A stretch of DNA of 64,000 nt from Aureobasidium sp. EXF-3400. Lineage: Eukaryota > Ascomycota > Dothideomycetes > Dothideales > Saccotheciaceae. The notes under the pieces were generated by a model. It was not told where the DNA came from, did not search any database, and saw nothing but the letters and a program-made list of their open reading frames with translations. A program made the translations under genes and the position numbers. Below, piece after piece: positions 10,275 to 18,745 of this stretch (position 1 is the stretch's first letter; every line of letters starts with the position of its first letter). The DNA lies in NCBI GenBank assembly GCA_024195585.1, contig SWBL01000067.1, forward strand, positions 110,136-174,135, in the 5' to 3' direction.

Positions 10275-11663
10275 CTACAAACGCGCCTGCAAGCCTCCTC
10301 TTCTGGCCTCATCAATCAACTCACTCAGCTCTCTAGACTTTCCGATACGCCAACTCACGCCATCACCCCAATCTTGACCTCTTCCATCCTTGGTCTTCCA
10401 ACACCATCTATCTATATTTTGTCTGCCGTTCTCCAGCAAATCAATCACCCACTTGCCAAAGATTGGCATCATCTTGAATCCATGTCCCGAATCGCCAGAT
10501 AACACAACAACAGAATTGTTTGTGCCTGGGAGAAAATCAATGCAATACTCAGAGTCGCTAGTATCGGCAAACCAGCACAACTTTTTATCAACGAATGGGC
10601 GATCCGCCATCCATGGAAACGTCTCGCTCAACAACCTTCGCAACTTGATCTCATCTTCTGCAGGTATGAAGTCTTGAGGAGGTGGTATTCTGTCCATCGG
10701 TGGTAGCGAGGTGCCCTCCTTGTTCGTGTTGCTGAACCCAGCGCCAAGTGGACACAGCTTGAATAACCTTGTGGCGGGGTCTGGTTCGAAGAAGAAACCG
10801 AGGTCGCGGACATTAATGACAGGAAGACCACGCAAGTAGTCACATTCTTGCTCGGTGAGTTGGACGTGAGCGACAGACCAACTACGTGCAACGACAAAAC
10901 GACCCATCTCTGGAACGAGCGAGGCTCCCCAAGCTCCAGAGGCTACTATTGTTCTTGCTGCGGGATGTGTGATGCCATCTGCTGTGCGTACGCCAGTGCA
11001 TTTCCGATCCTTGCCTTGACCTTCGTATACAAGCTCTGTGACAGTACCGGCTAATCGGCCAAGGACAAACTTGATACCCAAGGTTGCGCAATGCAGGAAA
11101 ATGCCTTTCAACGCATTTGCAGAATGGGCGTAGCCAGCCAGACGATTGTAGTATCCTGTGAACCCGTTGAGCGGCCCTGAGATCTGCCAGGCATACTTTC
11201 TGATCTCATCGGCATTATCCAACACTTGGATGCCAGGAGCAAAAACTGTATGTTTAGAAACAGACGCAAGCGCTGTGTCCAAACTCTTCTTTGCTTTCTC
11301 AGGAGCGGATCCCGAAGTGGCTACAATGTATCCGGTTTCGTGATAGTACGGGCCGAAGAGAGGATCTTTCCAGGCTTCAATCGCTTGCTGAGAAAAAGTC
11401 AGTTGTTCTGTCCGCTCTAGCGGTTCCTCCACCAGACTTACGAGGGCAAGATCCGTGTAGAAGCTTTCTTCATACTCTGCACGAACGATCTTGTTAATGT
11501 CGTAGGCTGCCGAATAGCGAGAGGGGATAGAATCAGCAGTCTCAAAGACAGTGATGTTTGTGTACCCAGCTCGGTGGAGATGGAGCGCAGTAGAAAGACC
11601 CCAGGCACCCCCGCCAACGATTGCAATGGGCTCAGGTTTTGACATGGTGGACGCAAGAAGCAT
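10275..11663 (-). CDS. FAD-dependent oxidase, sarcosine/fructosyl-amino-acid oxidase family, PTS1-like tail
   Basis: Two exons, 11663-11442 and 11387-10275, give 444 aa. A second ATG six codons later (11645) is also possible. The 54-nt intron (GTAAGT..TTTCTCAG) has no stop and keeps frame, so a naive reading inserts 18 false residues. The dinucleotide-binding motif is IVGGGAWGLSTA near residue 14. LCWFADTSD carries the Cys that corresponds to the covalent-flavin Cys of monomeric sarcosine oxidases. SGDSGHGFKMMPIFGK is the family C-terminal signature. These enzymes oxidise secondary or N-methyl amino acids with O2, giving H2O2. The protein ends in Ala-Arg-Leu, a PTS1-type peroxisomal signal. 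In this cluster it is a candidate N-demethylase of an N-methyl amino acid. L-pipecolate or saccharopine oxidase is an alternative. Confidence 0.85.
   Translation of the reverse strand: MLLASTMSKPEPIAIVGGGAWGLSTALHLHRAGYTNITVFETADSIPSRYSAAYDINKIVRAEYEESFYTDLALVSLVEEPLERTEQLTFSQQAIEAWKDPLFGPYYHETGYIVATSGSAPEKAKKSLDTALASVSKHTVFAPGIQVLDNADEIRKYAWQISGPLNGFTGYYNRLAGYAHSANALKGIFLHCATLGIKFVLGRLAGTVTELVYEGQGKDRKCTGVRTADGITHPAARTIVASGAWGASLVPEMGRFVVARSWSVAHVQLTEQECDYLRGLPVINVRDLGFFFEPDPATRLFKLCPLGAGFSNTNKEGTSLPPMDRIPPPQDFIPAEDEIKLRRLLSETFPWMADRPFVDKKLCWFADTSDSEYCIDFLPGTNNSVVVLSGDSGHGFKMMPIFGKWVIDLLENGRQNIDRWCWKTKDGRGQDWGDGVSWRIGKSRELSELIDEARRGGLQARL
11388..11441 (-). other. In-frame 54-nt intron of the FAD oxidase
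   Basis: On the minus strand it starts GTAAGT, has a CTGAC branch site and ends TTTTTCTCAG. It is exactly 18 codons without a stop. Removing it joins the catalytically typical stretch DLAL directly to QAIEAWKDPLF, as in relatives. Confidence 0.85.
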
Positions 11664-11888
11664 AAAGCGAGGTTATTGGAAGGAAGATTCGATCTCGAAG
11701 GAAAGCCGTATGCGATCAGTTGATGCCACAAAAAGATGCATGCTTCTATGACCCGACTTTCGTCCATAAAACGAGATGCTTGATCCAGTTGTTATCTCTG
11801 TGTGACGATAAATCGGCTAGTGCTTCCGTCTCGAGCGTGTTCTTGGACGAATGTACAACTTGTCAAGCAGATCCGATGATAGCGACGG

Positions 11889-11901
11889 TTAGCGTAGCCG
11901 C
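11889..11901 (+). promoter_or_regulatory. YTAGCGTARSCGC motif, copy 1
   Basis: Reads TTAGCGTAGCCGC, identical to copy 5 at 16316. It lies 226 bp upstream of the FAD oxidase start. Flanks are not conserved between copies, so it looks like a binding site rather than a dispersed repeat. Confidence 0.6.
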
Positions 11902-11952
11902 ACTCCACGACCCCACCACGGAAGACGATGGCGTCGGAACCACTGCCGATGG

Positions 11953-11965
11953 CTAGCGTAGCCGC
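11953..11965 (+). promoter_or_regulatory. YTAGCGTARSCGC motif, copy 2
   Basis: Reads CTAGCGTAGCCGC, 64 bp from copy 1 (centre to centre) and on the same strand, in the FAD oxidase promoter. Confidence 0.6.
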
Positions 11966-12129
11966 CTTCTCGTAGAACTCATCACGGAGATCTGGCTTTG
12001 CAAATCGTGATATGGCTTATGCGTGATCTACATGTTGCCGATGTTAGAGACGTCAATAGTAAGAACAATTGTATTGCAGCACATGGATGGGTGTTCAGAA
12101 ATATTCGACATGCAACTATTCTATATGAC

Positions 12130-13907
12130 TCAAGCAAGATTGCTAGGATAAAGTACAGACTGTAGCGGAATCATTTCTTCTTTCAAGGTCCTAGGGGAAG
12201 TAAACCGCATCAAAACATTTGCACTTCCAGCCTTGTCATTTGTTCCGCTGCTTCTGCTTCCGCCGAAGGATTGATGGCCAATCACGGCTCCTGTGGTCTT
12301 GCAGTTGAGGTAAAAGTTACCAGCCGAGTATCGTAGTGTGTCTTCCGCTTGACGAAGAACTGCCCGATCATTTGCAAAGATCGCACCTGTCAGAGCGAAG
12401 CCGCCCCCTTGCGTATCGATCTTGGCCATGACTTGCTCGAACTCTTCGTCAGGGTAAACATACGCCACGAGTACTGGGCCGAAGATCTCTTGATCAAATA
12501 ACTCATGGTCAAGCGTGTTTGCGACGTATAACGAAGGTTGGATGAAATGACCCTTGCTTCCATCATAAGAGCCGCCAAAGACCTTCTGTAGTCTGCTGTC
12601 ACCGTTTGCCTTGTCTATGATCTTGGTGATCTTGTCAAATGCTCCTTTGTGAATAACTGGACCCAAGAAGTTTTCGTAATCTTCGGGTGGGCCTACTTTG
12701 ACTGGTTCCATCTCTTTCTTGATCTGCTCGAGAAACTCCTGTGCTCTGCTTTCCGGAATGTAGACTCGGGAACAAGCAGAGCACTTCTGACCGGAATACT
12801 CAAAGGCAGCTCGAACAGTATGCTTGACGGCATTGCTTATGTCGGCTGAAGAGTGTATCAAGTGGAAGTTTTTACCAGAGGTCTCTCCTACCATTCGTGG
12901 CATATCGCGATACTTCTTGTTGACGACGCCTTCTGCTGCTTTGCCATACAAGCTTCGGAAGACATCTGAAGATCCAGTGAAATTGAGGGCTGAGAATTCT
13001 TTGTGTTCGTACACAGTTTTCGTGATGAGCTCTGCATCGCCAGGCAGGAATTGGATGACGTTAGGCGGTAGACCAGCTTCGAGAAGAATCTGATATACCA
13101 GCCAGCTTGCATAGACGCCTGTCGGTGAAGGCTTCCACAGTACGACGTTACCCATGATTGCTGGGCCGGAGACAAGGTTACCGCCGATAGCAGTGAAGTT
13201 GAATGGTGACACTGCATAGACAAAGCCTTCGAGCGGGCGCCAGTCGGTTCGTCTGTATGATATCAGTATCGCCGTCTCAAGATTTGGTCTATCAGGGCTC
13301 ACCCAAAATTGCCTGGGGCGTTCAAAGTCGGCTGCTTATTGTATACCTCTTCAGCGTATGAGACATTGAATCGGAAGAAGTCTGCAAGTTCGGCAGCAGC
13401 GTCAATCTCGGCCTGCCAGGCGTTCTTGCCTTGACCCAGCATAGTCGCCGCTACCAACTCATATCTGTACTTGCCAGCTACCAACTCCGCAGCCTTCAGG
13501 AAGATTGCAGCACGATCCACGAACGGAGTCTTCTGCCATGACTTCTTGGCTTCGAGTGCTGATGCAATTGCGTTTTGGACGTCTTCAACACTTGCGGCAC
13601 TGGACTTTGCGAACTCCTGAGCATGTTCCGAGGGTATAGTAGATGTGAGAGATTGGCTTGTTGATCTTGAGGTTCCTGAGACGTGAAGCGGTACATGCAT
13701 AGGAAGTTTGGAGCGCAATGCCCGCAAGGCTTCGTCGAGCCTTGCTCTCTCTGGAGAAGACTTTGCGTAATGCAGATTCTCCTCGTTGCGAGCGTTTGGC
13801 AGCTTGAAGTGACCGCTCGTAGCTACCCCAGCCTTCAAGGAAGGCACCCGGATAGATGTTCGGACATGTTTCCATGGAAGTATTTGCAAGCGTGATACTG
13901 AACGCAT
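12130..13907 (-). CDS. prnC: Delta-1-pyrroline-5-carboxylate dehydrogenase (ALDH4/PutA C-domain type)
   Basis: Two exons, 13907-13303 and 13252-12130, with a 50-nt intron, give 575 aa. It oxidises glutamate-gamma-semialdehyde (from P5C) to glutamate with NAD+ in the mitochondrial matrix. The N-terminus (MRSVSRLQILPWKHVRTS) is a basic, Ser/Arg-rich presequence. FKLPNARNEEN, LEGFVYAVSPFNFTAIGGN, the Glu motif MVGETSGKN and the catalytic Cys motif FEYSGQKCSACSR are all intact. The exon join restores NFGRTDWRPLEGF. It is the functional counterpart of Aspergillus PrnC and yeast Put2. It is divergent from the proline dehydrogenase across a 519-bp shared promoter, so the two steps of proline degradation are probably co-regulated. 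The symbol is by function, not proven orthology. Confidence 0.93.
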
Positions 13908-14053
13908 TGTCGAGAAAGATCTTTCAAGCAGAGAGATTGTTTCCAGCTGTCGAATTTGGCCCAGGGTGATAGCTTTGAGGGAACTTGAGATGAAAAGTTC
14001 AACCTCGCCGCTAGGCTGTCGCTCACAGTCATTGACATGGCGAAAGACCGCAG

Positions 14054-14066
14054 GCGCTTACGCTAG
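14054..14066 (-). promoter_or_regulatory. YTAGCGTARSCGC motif, copy 3
   Basis: Minus-strand CTAGCGTAAGCGC in the divergent P5CDH/PRODH promoter. Confidence 0.6.
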
Positions 14067-14187
14067 CCTTCGGATTGTGCTACCGATGTTTGTTATCTGT
14101 TCATGAACATTTGCGGAGATCAAGAGGTTGAGGGCTCGGAGGGGCTTGCGACGGAAGGTGCAAAGTGGGGAACTCGGCAAGGCTCCC

Positions 14188-14200
14188 GCGCTTACGCTAA
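14188..14200 (-). promoter_or_regulatory. YTAGCGTARSCGC motif, copy 4
   Basis: Minus-strand TTAGCGTAAGCGC in the divergent P5CDH/PRODH promoter, 134 bp from copy 3 and in the same orientation. Confidence 0.6.
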
Positions 14201-14426
14201 CCTCTGCTCCTGAACTCACGACAGACCACCTTTTTTCTCCCTCCATATGGGACGTCACCCGACTGCGGCAAAAGATAGTCAAGTCTCGTTCCTGTACACC
14301 CTTCTGACTGGTTATTTTGGCGATTTTGGGCAAGCCAACGCGATATGTCTCAACATGTATCAACCTCGAGGACTTCAACCTGTCGAGAGAATCTGCATCT
14401 TGTGATTTTGTGACAAGACGCAAATC

Positions 14427-16004
14427 ATGCAAGCAGCAACTCAGTCTCTACACAGTTTGAAACTCGGCACTAAATCCATGCCATTGCCTTTCAGCAATGC
14501 CTCCAATATTTTAGTCAGCCAGATACGCCTCCAGTATCATCGCCGCAGCTACACTTCCCTGACGTCCCAACAGCGAAATGGTTCGCATGTTCTGAGCACG
14601 CCCTCCCGACGTACTCTTCAAGCCTTACCGACAACGACCCTAGTGCGGTCGCTTGTGGTTCTCTCAGCTACGGCCCTTCCGGCAAGATTGCTGGCTTCTC
14701 TCATTCGCTTGACCAAGAAGCACGTCCATATCATCGAATCTGTTGGTCCTTTGCGATGGACCTTCAAGAAGTTGTTGTACGACAACTTCTGTATTGGCTT
14801 TCAAGAAGATGAGATTCGGGCCAAGACTCAAGAACTTCGTCGCGTTGGCTTCACAGGCATCGTATTGGCGAATGCTCGTGAGGCTCAGCCTACTACAGAT
14901 TCTCATGTGGGTTCAGTAATTGACGACGTTCAATGTGAGGAATGGGTCAACAACAATCTCGAATCTGTACAACAAGCCGAGCCTGGCGACTACATTGGTC
15001 TGAGATTCACAGGGGCGGGTGCAGCAGCCGCAAAATTCCTGTCAGATTTCTCGGCCACTTGCAAATCTCACAGTTCGGAAGAAGCATGCAAGCTCTATCC
15101 TTCTGAGATGCAGTACTTCGTCTCGCAGGTGGAACGAATATGCAAAGCAGCCGCAGCGCGACAAATCCGAGTTTTGATCGATGCCGAATCATCCACTTAC
15201 CAGAGGGCGATCGATTTTGCAGCTCTGGTGAGTCTTCATAAATTCTGTTCTGGTGGCTCGACTGAGTTATAGCTTAGCATATCATGCGCCACTTCAATAC
15301 TTCGCAGAGAGCTCTAGTGTTGAACACTTATCAAATGTCAGTCTCACGCACACTGTTGGAGAGAAACATCACTGACTTGAAGCAGGTATCTCAACTCGAG
15401 TGCTGACAAACTCAAATCGCATCTCAATCACTCGATGAAGAATGGCTATATACTCGGAATCAAGATGGTGCGAGGCGCATACCTTCACACTGAACTTGAC
15501 AAACAATCCCTTCACGTCTCCAAACAACAGACTGACGAAGCTTATGACGATACTGTCCGTTTTCTGTTGCGAGAAGGGAGTGGTGCAGCCTGGAAAGCCG
15601 ATGTCATGCTAGCAACCCACAACGCAAAAAGCGTCCGACAAGCCCTCGATCTATACACCAGCGTTTGCATGACCTCGAAAGAAGACTACAGACTTCGGCC
15701 TCAGGTTTGCGGTGTGGCGTTTGCGCAGCTGATGGGAATGGCTGACGAGGTGTCCATGGAGCTAGTCAACAAAATTGAACAGGCGAAGGAGCAGGAGTCA
15801 AACAAACGAATGACAGAGGTCGACAGCACGAACGTGTATCCTCGTCTTGGTGTATATAAGTATACTGCCTGGGGGTCTCTTCGCGATTGTCTCCTGTACA
15901 TTCTGAGACGAGCAGAGGAGAACAAAGATGCTGCTGCCCGAACCCAGGACACTGCTTTTGCAATATTGCGCGAGCTGCGATCGAGAGTTCTGAACAGGAC
16001 TTGA
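14427..16004 (+). CDS. prnD: Proline dehydrogenase (proline oxidase), mitochondrial
   Basis: Three exons, 14427-15227, 15278-15336 and 15386-16004, give 492 aa. The short middle exon encodes HIMRHFNTSQRALVLNTYQ, and its acceptor is the second AG, just after an in-frame TAG. The enzyme is FAD-dependent, oxidises proline to P5C and passes electrons to the respiratory chain at the inner mitochondrial membrane. The N-terminus is a long basic presequence. Conserved barrel motifs are IRVLIDAESSTYQ, GIKMVRGAYLHTE, LATHNAKSVRQAL, FAQLMGMADE and WGSLRDCLLYILRRAEEN. It pairs with the divergent P5CDH to convert proline to glutamate. The symbol follows the Aspergillus name by function. Confidence 0.92.
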
Positions 16005-16670
16005 TCTTGAAATGCTGTATTCATATCACGACTTAATGCAATCTTCTTAACTGGAGCCCAGTGACATCGCTCTCCCATAAAAGTCTTGAGATGTTTGTCT
16101 TCCCCTCTGTGTTATCGAATGGTTGTGATTGCCGCGGACGTTATCTGATTCGAGTTAACATTCGGTACAGTACGTCTGAGTTCTGCAACGGCAGCTGCAG
16201 AGAGCTCGAGCTAGTGCAGGTGCATTGCTGTCAGGCATCACCCAAAGTCATCGTTATCGAACCATACCCCGCCTTTAGGGTTCCTGCCGATACATGGTGA
16301 TAAGATGTGAGAAAGTTAGCGTAGCCGCCTGTACCAATCACTTCGTGTGGTTCCCGTCATTCCTTCCTTTTGATACTTCATCTTGTGATACAATATTGCG
16401 AATGCTTCGTTTGTCTTTTCCTATACAAGAAGTGATATCCCTCGTTGCACCCACATTCACATCCTGTAGTTGAAGAGATGTTTGGTGGAGAGGTTGCATG
16501 AACAACGAGTCGTTGAAGATAAGCAATACCGATTTGAGCGATGCGGACTATACTTAAGGTCTCTTTCTGACAAGAGATTCGACCGATATACCACTTCCTA
16601 CTGCAAAACTATCCATCGCTCCATCTTCACTCAATTTTGTGTATCAGCACTTGTACGCCAGCCGTCAATC
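16005..16670. promoter_or_regulatory. Intergenic promoter of the Rieske gene
   Basis: 666 bp between PRODH and the Rieske gene. It holds motif copy 5 (TTAGCGTAGCCGC at 16316-16328), about 340 bp upstream of the Rieske ATG. A frame open to the ATG from further upstream is not preceded by a family-like N-terminus. No other gene is seen. Confidence 0.55.
16316..16328 (+). promoter_or_regulatory. YTAGCGTARSCGC motif, copy 5
   Basis: Reads TTAGCGTAGCCGC, identical over 13 bp to copy 1. It is on the coding strand of the Rieske gene. Confidence 0.6.
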
Positions 16671-17979
16671 ATGACTTCTTATCTCAACTATTTTGGCTTC
16701 GGAGGAGACAAGGCGTCATCTGCGAAAGTCGAAGACGCCTTACCAGCAAAGCAGTCTCCAGTCCGAGCCTTGCCGGCTGCATGGTACACTTCACCAGAGA
16801 TGTACGAATTTGAGCGAAGGGCTATCTTTACTCGTAGATGGCTGTTCATGACCCATGCCTCACGCATAAAGAATGCTGGAGACTTCCTTCGCTTCAACAT
16901 TGCTGGGTACGATATCATCATCAACCGCGATCGTGCTGGAGCAGTCAATGCTTTCCACAATGTGTGCAGACATAGTGCTTATCCTGTCGTTGAGAAGAGG
17001 GAAGGCAATGCCAAGATCTTCGCCTGCAGATATCATGGCTGGTCGTACGGTCTGAACGGCAAGCTTGCTAAAGCACCAGGGTACCAAGATCTCGAAGGCT
17101 ACCAGAAAGAACAAAACAGTCTTTTCCGCATCCACGTCAAAGTCGATATCAATGGCTTCATCTGGATCAACATGGACGCAAAAGAAGTGCCAGAAGTGCC
17201 TTGGGAAGAACACTTTGCCGACGTCGACAAGCAAGAAAGATACAAAGATATCAACTTTGACAACTACGAACTCGACCATACTTATGAGCTGGAAGGAGAT
17301 TTCAATTGGAAGATTCTAGCCGACAACTTCAATGAGTGTTACCATTGTCCCACCACTCACCCCGATATCCCTGATTTTATCAATCTCGAGACTTTCGATT
17401 CTGATCTCAAAGACGGCCACATACAGCATCACTGTATCTCTACCCCGGAGCAAGCGTCCAAGGGCTTGGGTGTGCACAGCACATACTACTTTCCAAATAC
17501 TTCCATGACAGCTTCGTAAGTTCTTCAACCAACATCGACTACAGATCGGAATCGCTGACATCCACAAAAGTCCCCATTTCATAATGGTCCAAAAGTTCCT
17601 CCCCAACGGCCCCCTGAAATCAACAATGAACTACGAAATCTACCGCAACAAGCACTCTTCCGAAGAAGATTTCAAGCTCATAAGTTCTATGTATGCTCGT
17701 GTAATGGCAGAAGACAAAGTTCTTTGCGACCAAGCACAGAAGAATCTCAACATTGGAGTTTTTGTAAATGGACAGTTGCATCCAAAGTACGAAAAAGCAC
17801 CGTTGTTTTTCCAACAGACTGTAAGAGAGATTGTTACAGCCCATTACAGGAGGGAACAACGAGAGGGAAGACAGATTTGGCCGGCGAAGCGAGAAGTGGA
17901 TGATGAGGTGAGTAAGGAGGACATCTTGATTTGTGAGGGGATCAGCTGTGGCGAGAAGAAGGAGGCTTTGACATGGTAA
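16671..17979 (+). CDS. Rieske [2Fe-2S] non-haem iron oxygenase, choline-monooxygenase/betaine-demethylase-like
   Basis: Two exons, 16671-17515 and 17571-17979, give 417 aa, starting MTSYLNYFG. The Rieske cluster is complete: Cys99-x-His101, 17 residues, Cys119-x2-His122 (CRHSAYP..CRYHGWSYG). The mononuclear iron site follows in ILADNFNECYHCPTTHPD (His225 and His230), with a likely Asp ligand in the C-terminal half (LCDQAQKNL). This is the group that includes plant choline monooxygenase and the bacterial glycine-betaine and proline-betaine (stachydrine) N-demethylases. It needs a reductase partner, which I do not see nearby. Next to proline dehydrogenase, P5CDH and a sarcosine-oxidase-like enzyme, an N-demethylase role on a betaine is plausible. 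Choline oxidation is the main alternative. Confidence 0.85.
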
Positions 17980-18745
17980 ACATGGGATGATGGAGAAGGC
18001 TATGAAGATTTCCGTAACCAAGTTTCGCCTTGCTACAACAAATCAGACTGTCAATATTTCAATTACTTGCCGGGGTTGGGTCGTTCCTGCATGTATTGTG
18101 TATCTAGGTGCGAAGCATGCGAGTCTGACAATGGCAAGAGCTTCCTAATTGTTCATCAAGTTCCTCCCGGCTGCAATTTCTCATTGCAAGACCTCGACCA
18201 TGTGACGATGGGACCAGCACGAAATTGAAGATAGGCAAGACACATCTGATGCAAGGAACATAGAAATTACGAGATGCCACTGTAGTCCTGCGAAAAAGCA
18301 TGAAGATCGATTGGACCGACACTCACTGCCACACCTTATATACCAGCATCACCACCTCTCTTTCACCAGCCATCGCCTTACCGCCAAGCGGTGGTTGGCC
18401 CAGCGGGCTTGCGCCAGCAATTTGTTGCTGGCGACCTCCGCTGGACGGTCTCCGGTTCGACTCTCGGAGTCGGAATGTAGGAGCCCTTGTGGCTCTTTTC
18501 ACTCGAAACGAAACCAGTGTATCTGGTGGCTTTCTCCCCGCTAATAGGCTCTGTACGACTGAGCCTTGGTAGCGGGGATTTGTTTTGCTAAATCGTGGGT
18601 CTTGAGAATTATTTTTGAGTTGAGGTCAGTTTTATTGTAGTTGACTTGTTATGTTGCGAGCGACTTGTGCATCCATTAAAGTCTTTTTGTCATTGAAACA
18701 CTTATCTGGAAAAGCCAATTCAAAATCCAACATCCAACAGAATGT
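17980..18745. other. Intergenic, hairpin-rich
   Basis: 766 bp between convergent Rieske and GMC genes. Most of the second half is the series of stem-loops listed separately. Otherwise no gene is seen. Confidence 0.5.
18378..18586 (+). ncRNA. Candidate structured RNA: run of strong hairpins with box A/box B-like sequences
   Basis: Consecutive perfect stems are visible: ACCGC/GCGGT; CCAGCGG/CCGCTGG enclosing CGCCAGCAA-TTTG-TTGCTGGCG; CTCCG/CGGAG; GAGCC/GGCTC; ACCAG/CTGGT; and CCCCGCTA/TAGCGGGG enclosing GGCTC/GAGCC, followed closely by TTTT. TGGCCCAGCGG (18396-18406) fits the Pol III box A consensus and GGTTCGACTCT (18454-18464) nearly fits box B. It does not fold as a tRNA. Whether it is transcribed is unknown; it could also be a DNA-level palindrome cluster. 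Confidence 0.3.

Larger units (their letters stand above)
11664..12129. promoter_or_regulatory. Promoter region of the FAD oxidase with two 13-bp motif copies
   Basis: Intergenic, 466 bp, between the 3' end of P5CDH and the FAD oxidase start. It contains TTAGCGTAGCCGC at 11889-11901 and CTAGCGTAGCCGC at 11953-11965, both in the same orientation. They lie about 225-300 bp upstream of the FAD oxidase ATG. Confidence 0.6.
13908..14426. promoter_or_regulatory. Shared divergent promoter of P5CDH and proline dehydrogenase
   Basis: 519 bp between two divergent start codons. It holds two copies of the 13-bp cluster motif on the minus strand: CTAGCGTAAGCGC at 14054-14066 and TTAGCGTAAGCGC at 14188-14200. 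They are placed about 150 bp from the P5CDH start and about 230 bp from the PRODH start. Confidence 0.65.

Noticed and set aside
18396..18464. tRNA gene suggested by box A and box B matches
   Set aside because: No acceptor stem pairs, the D-arm would have a 3-nt loop, and the middle is a 9-bp hairpin instead of an anticodon arm.
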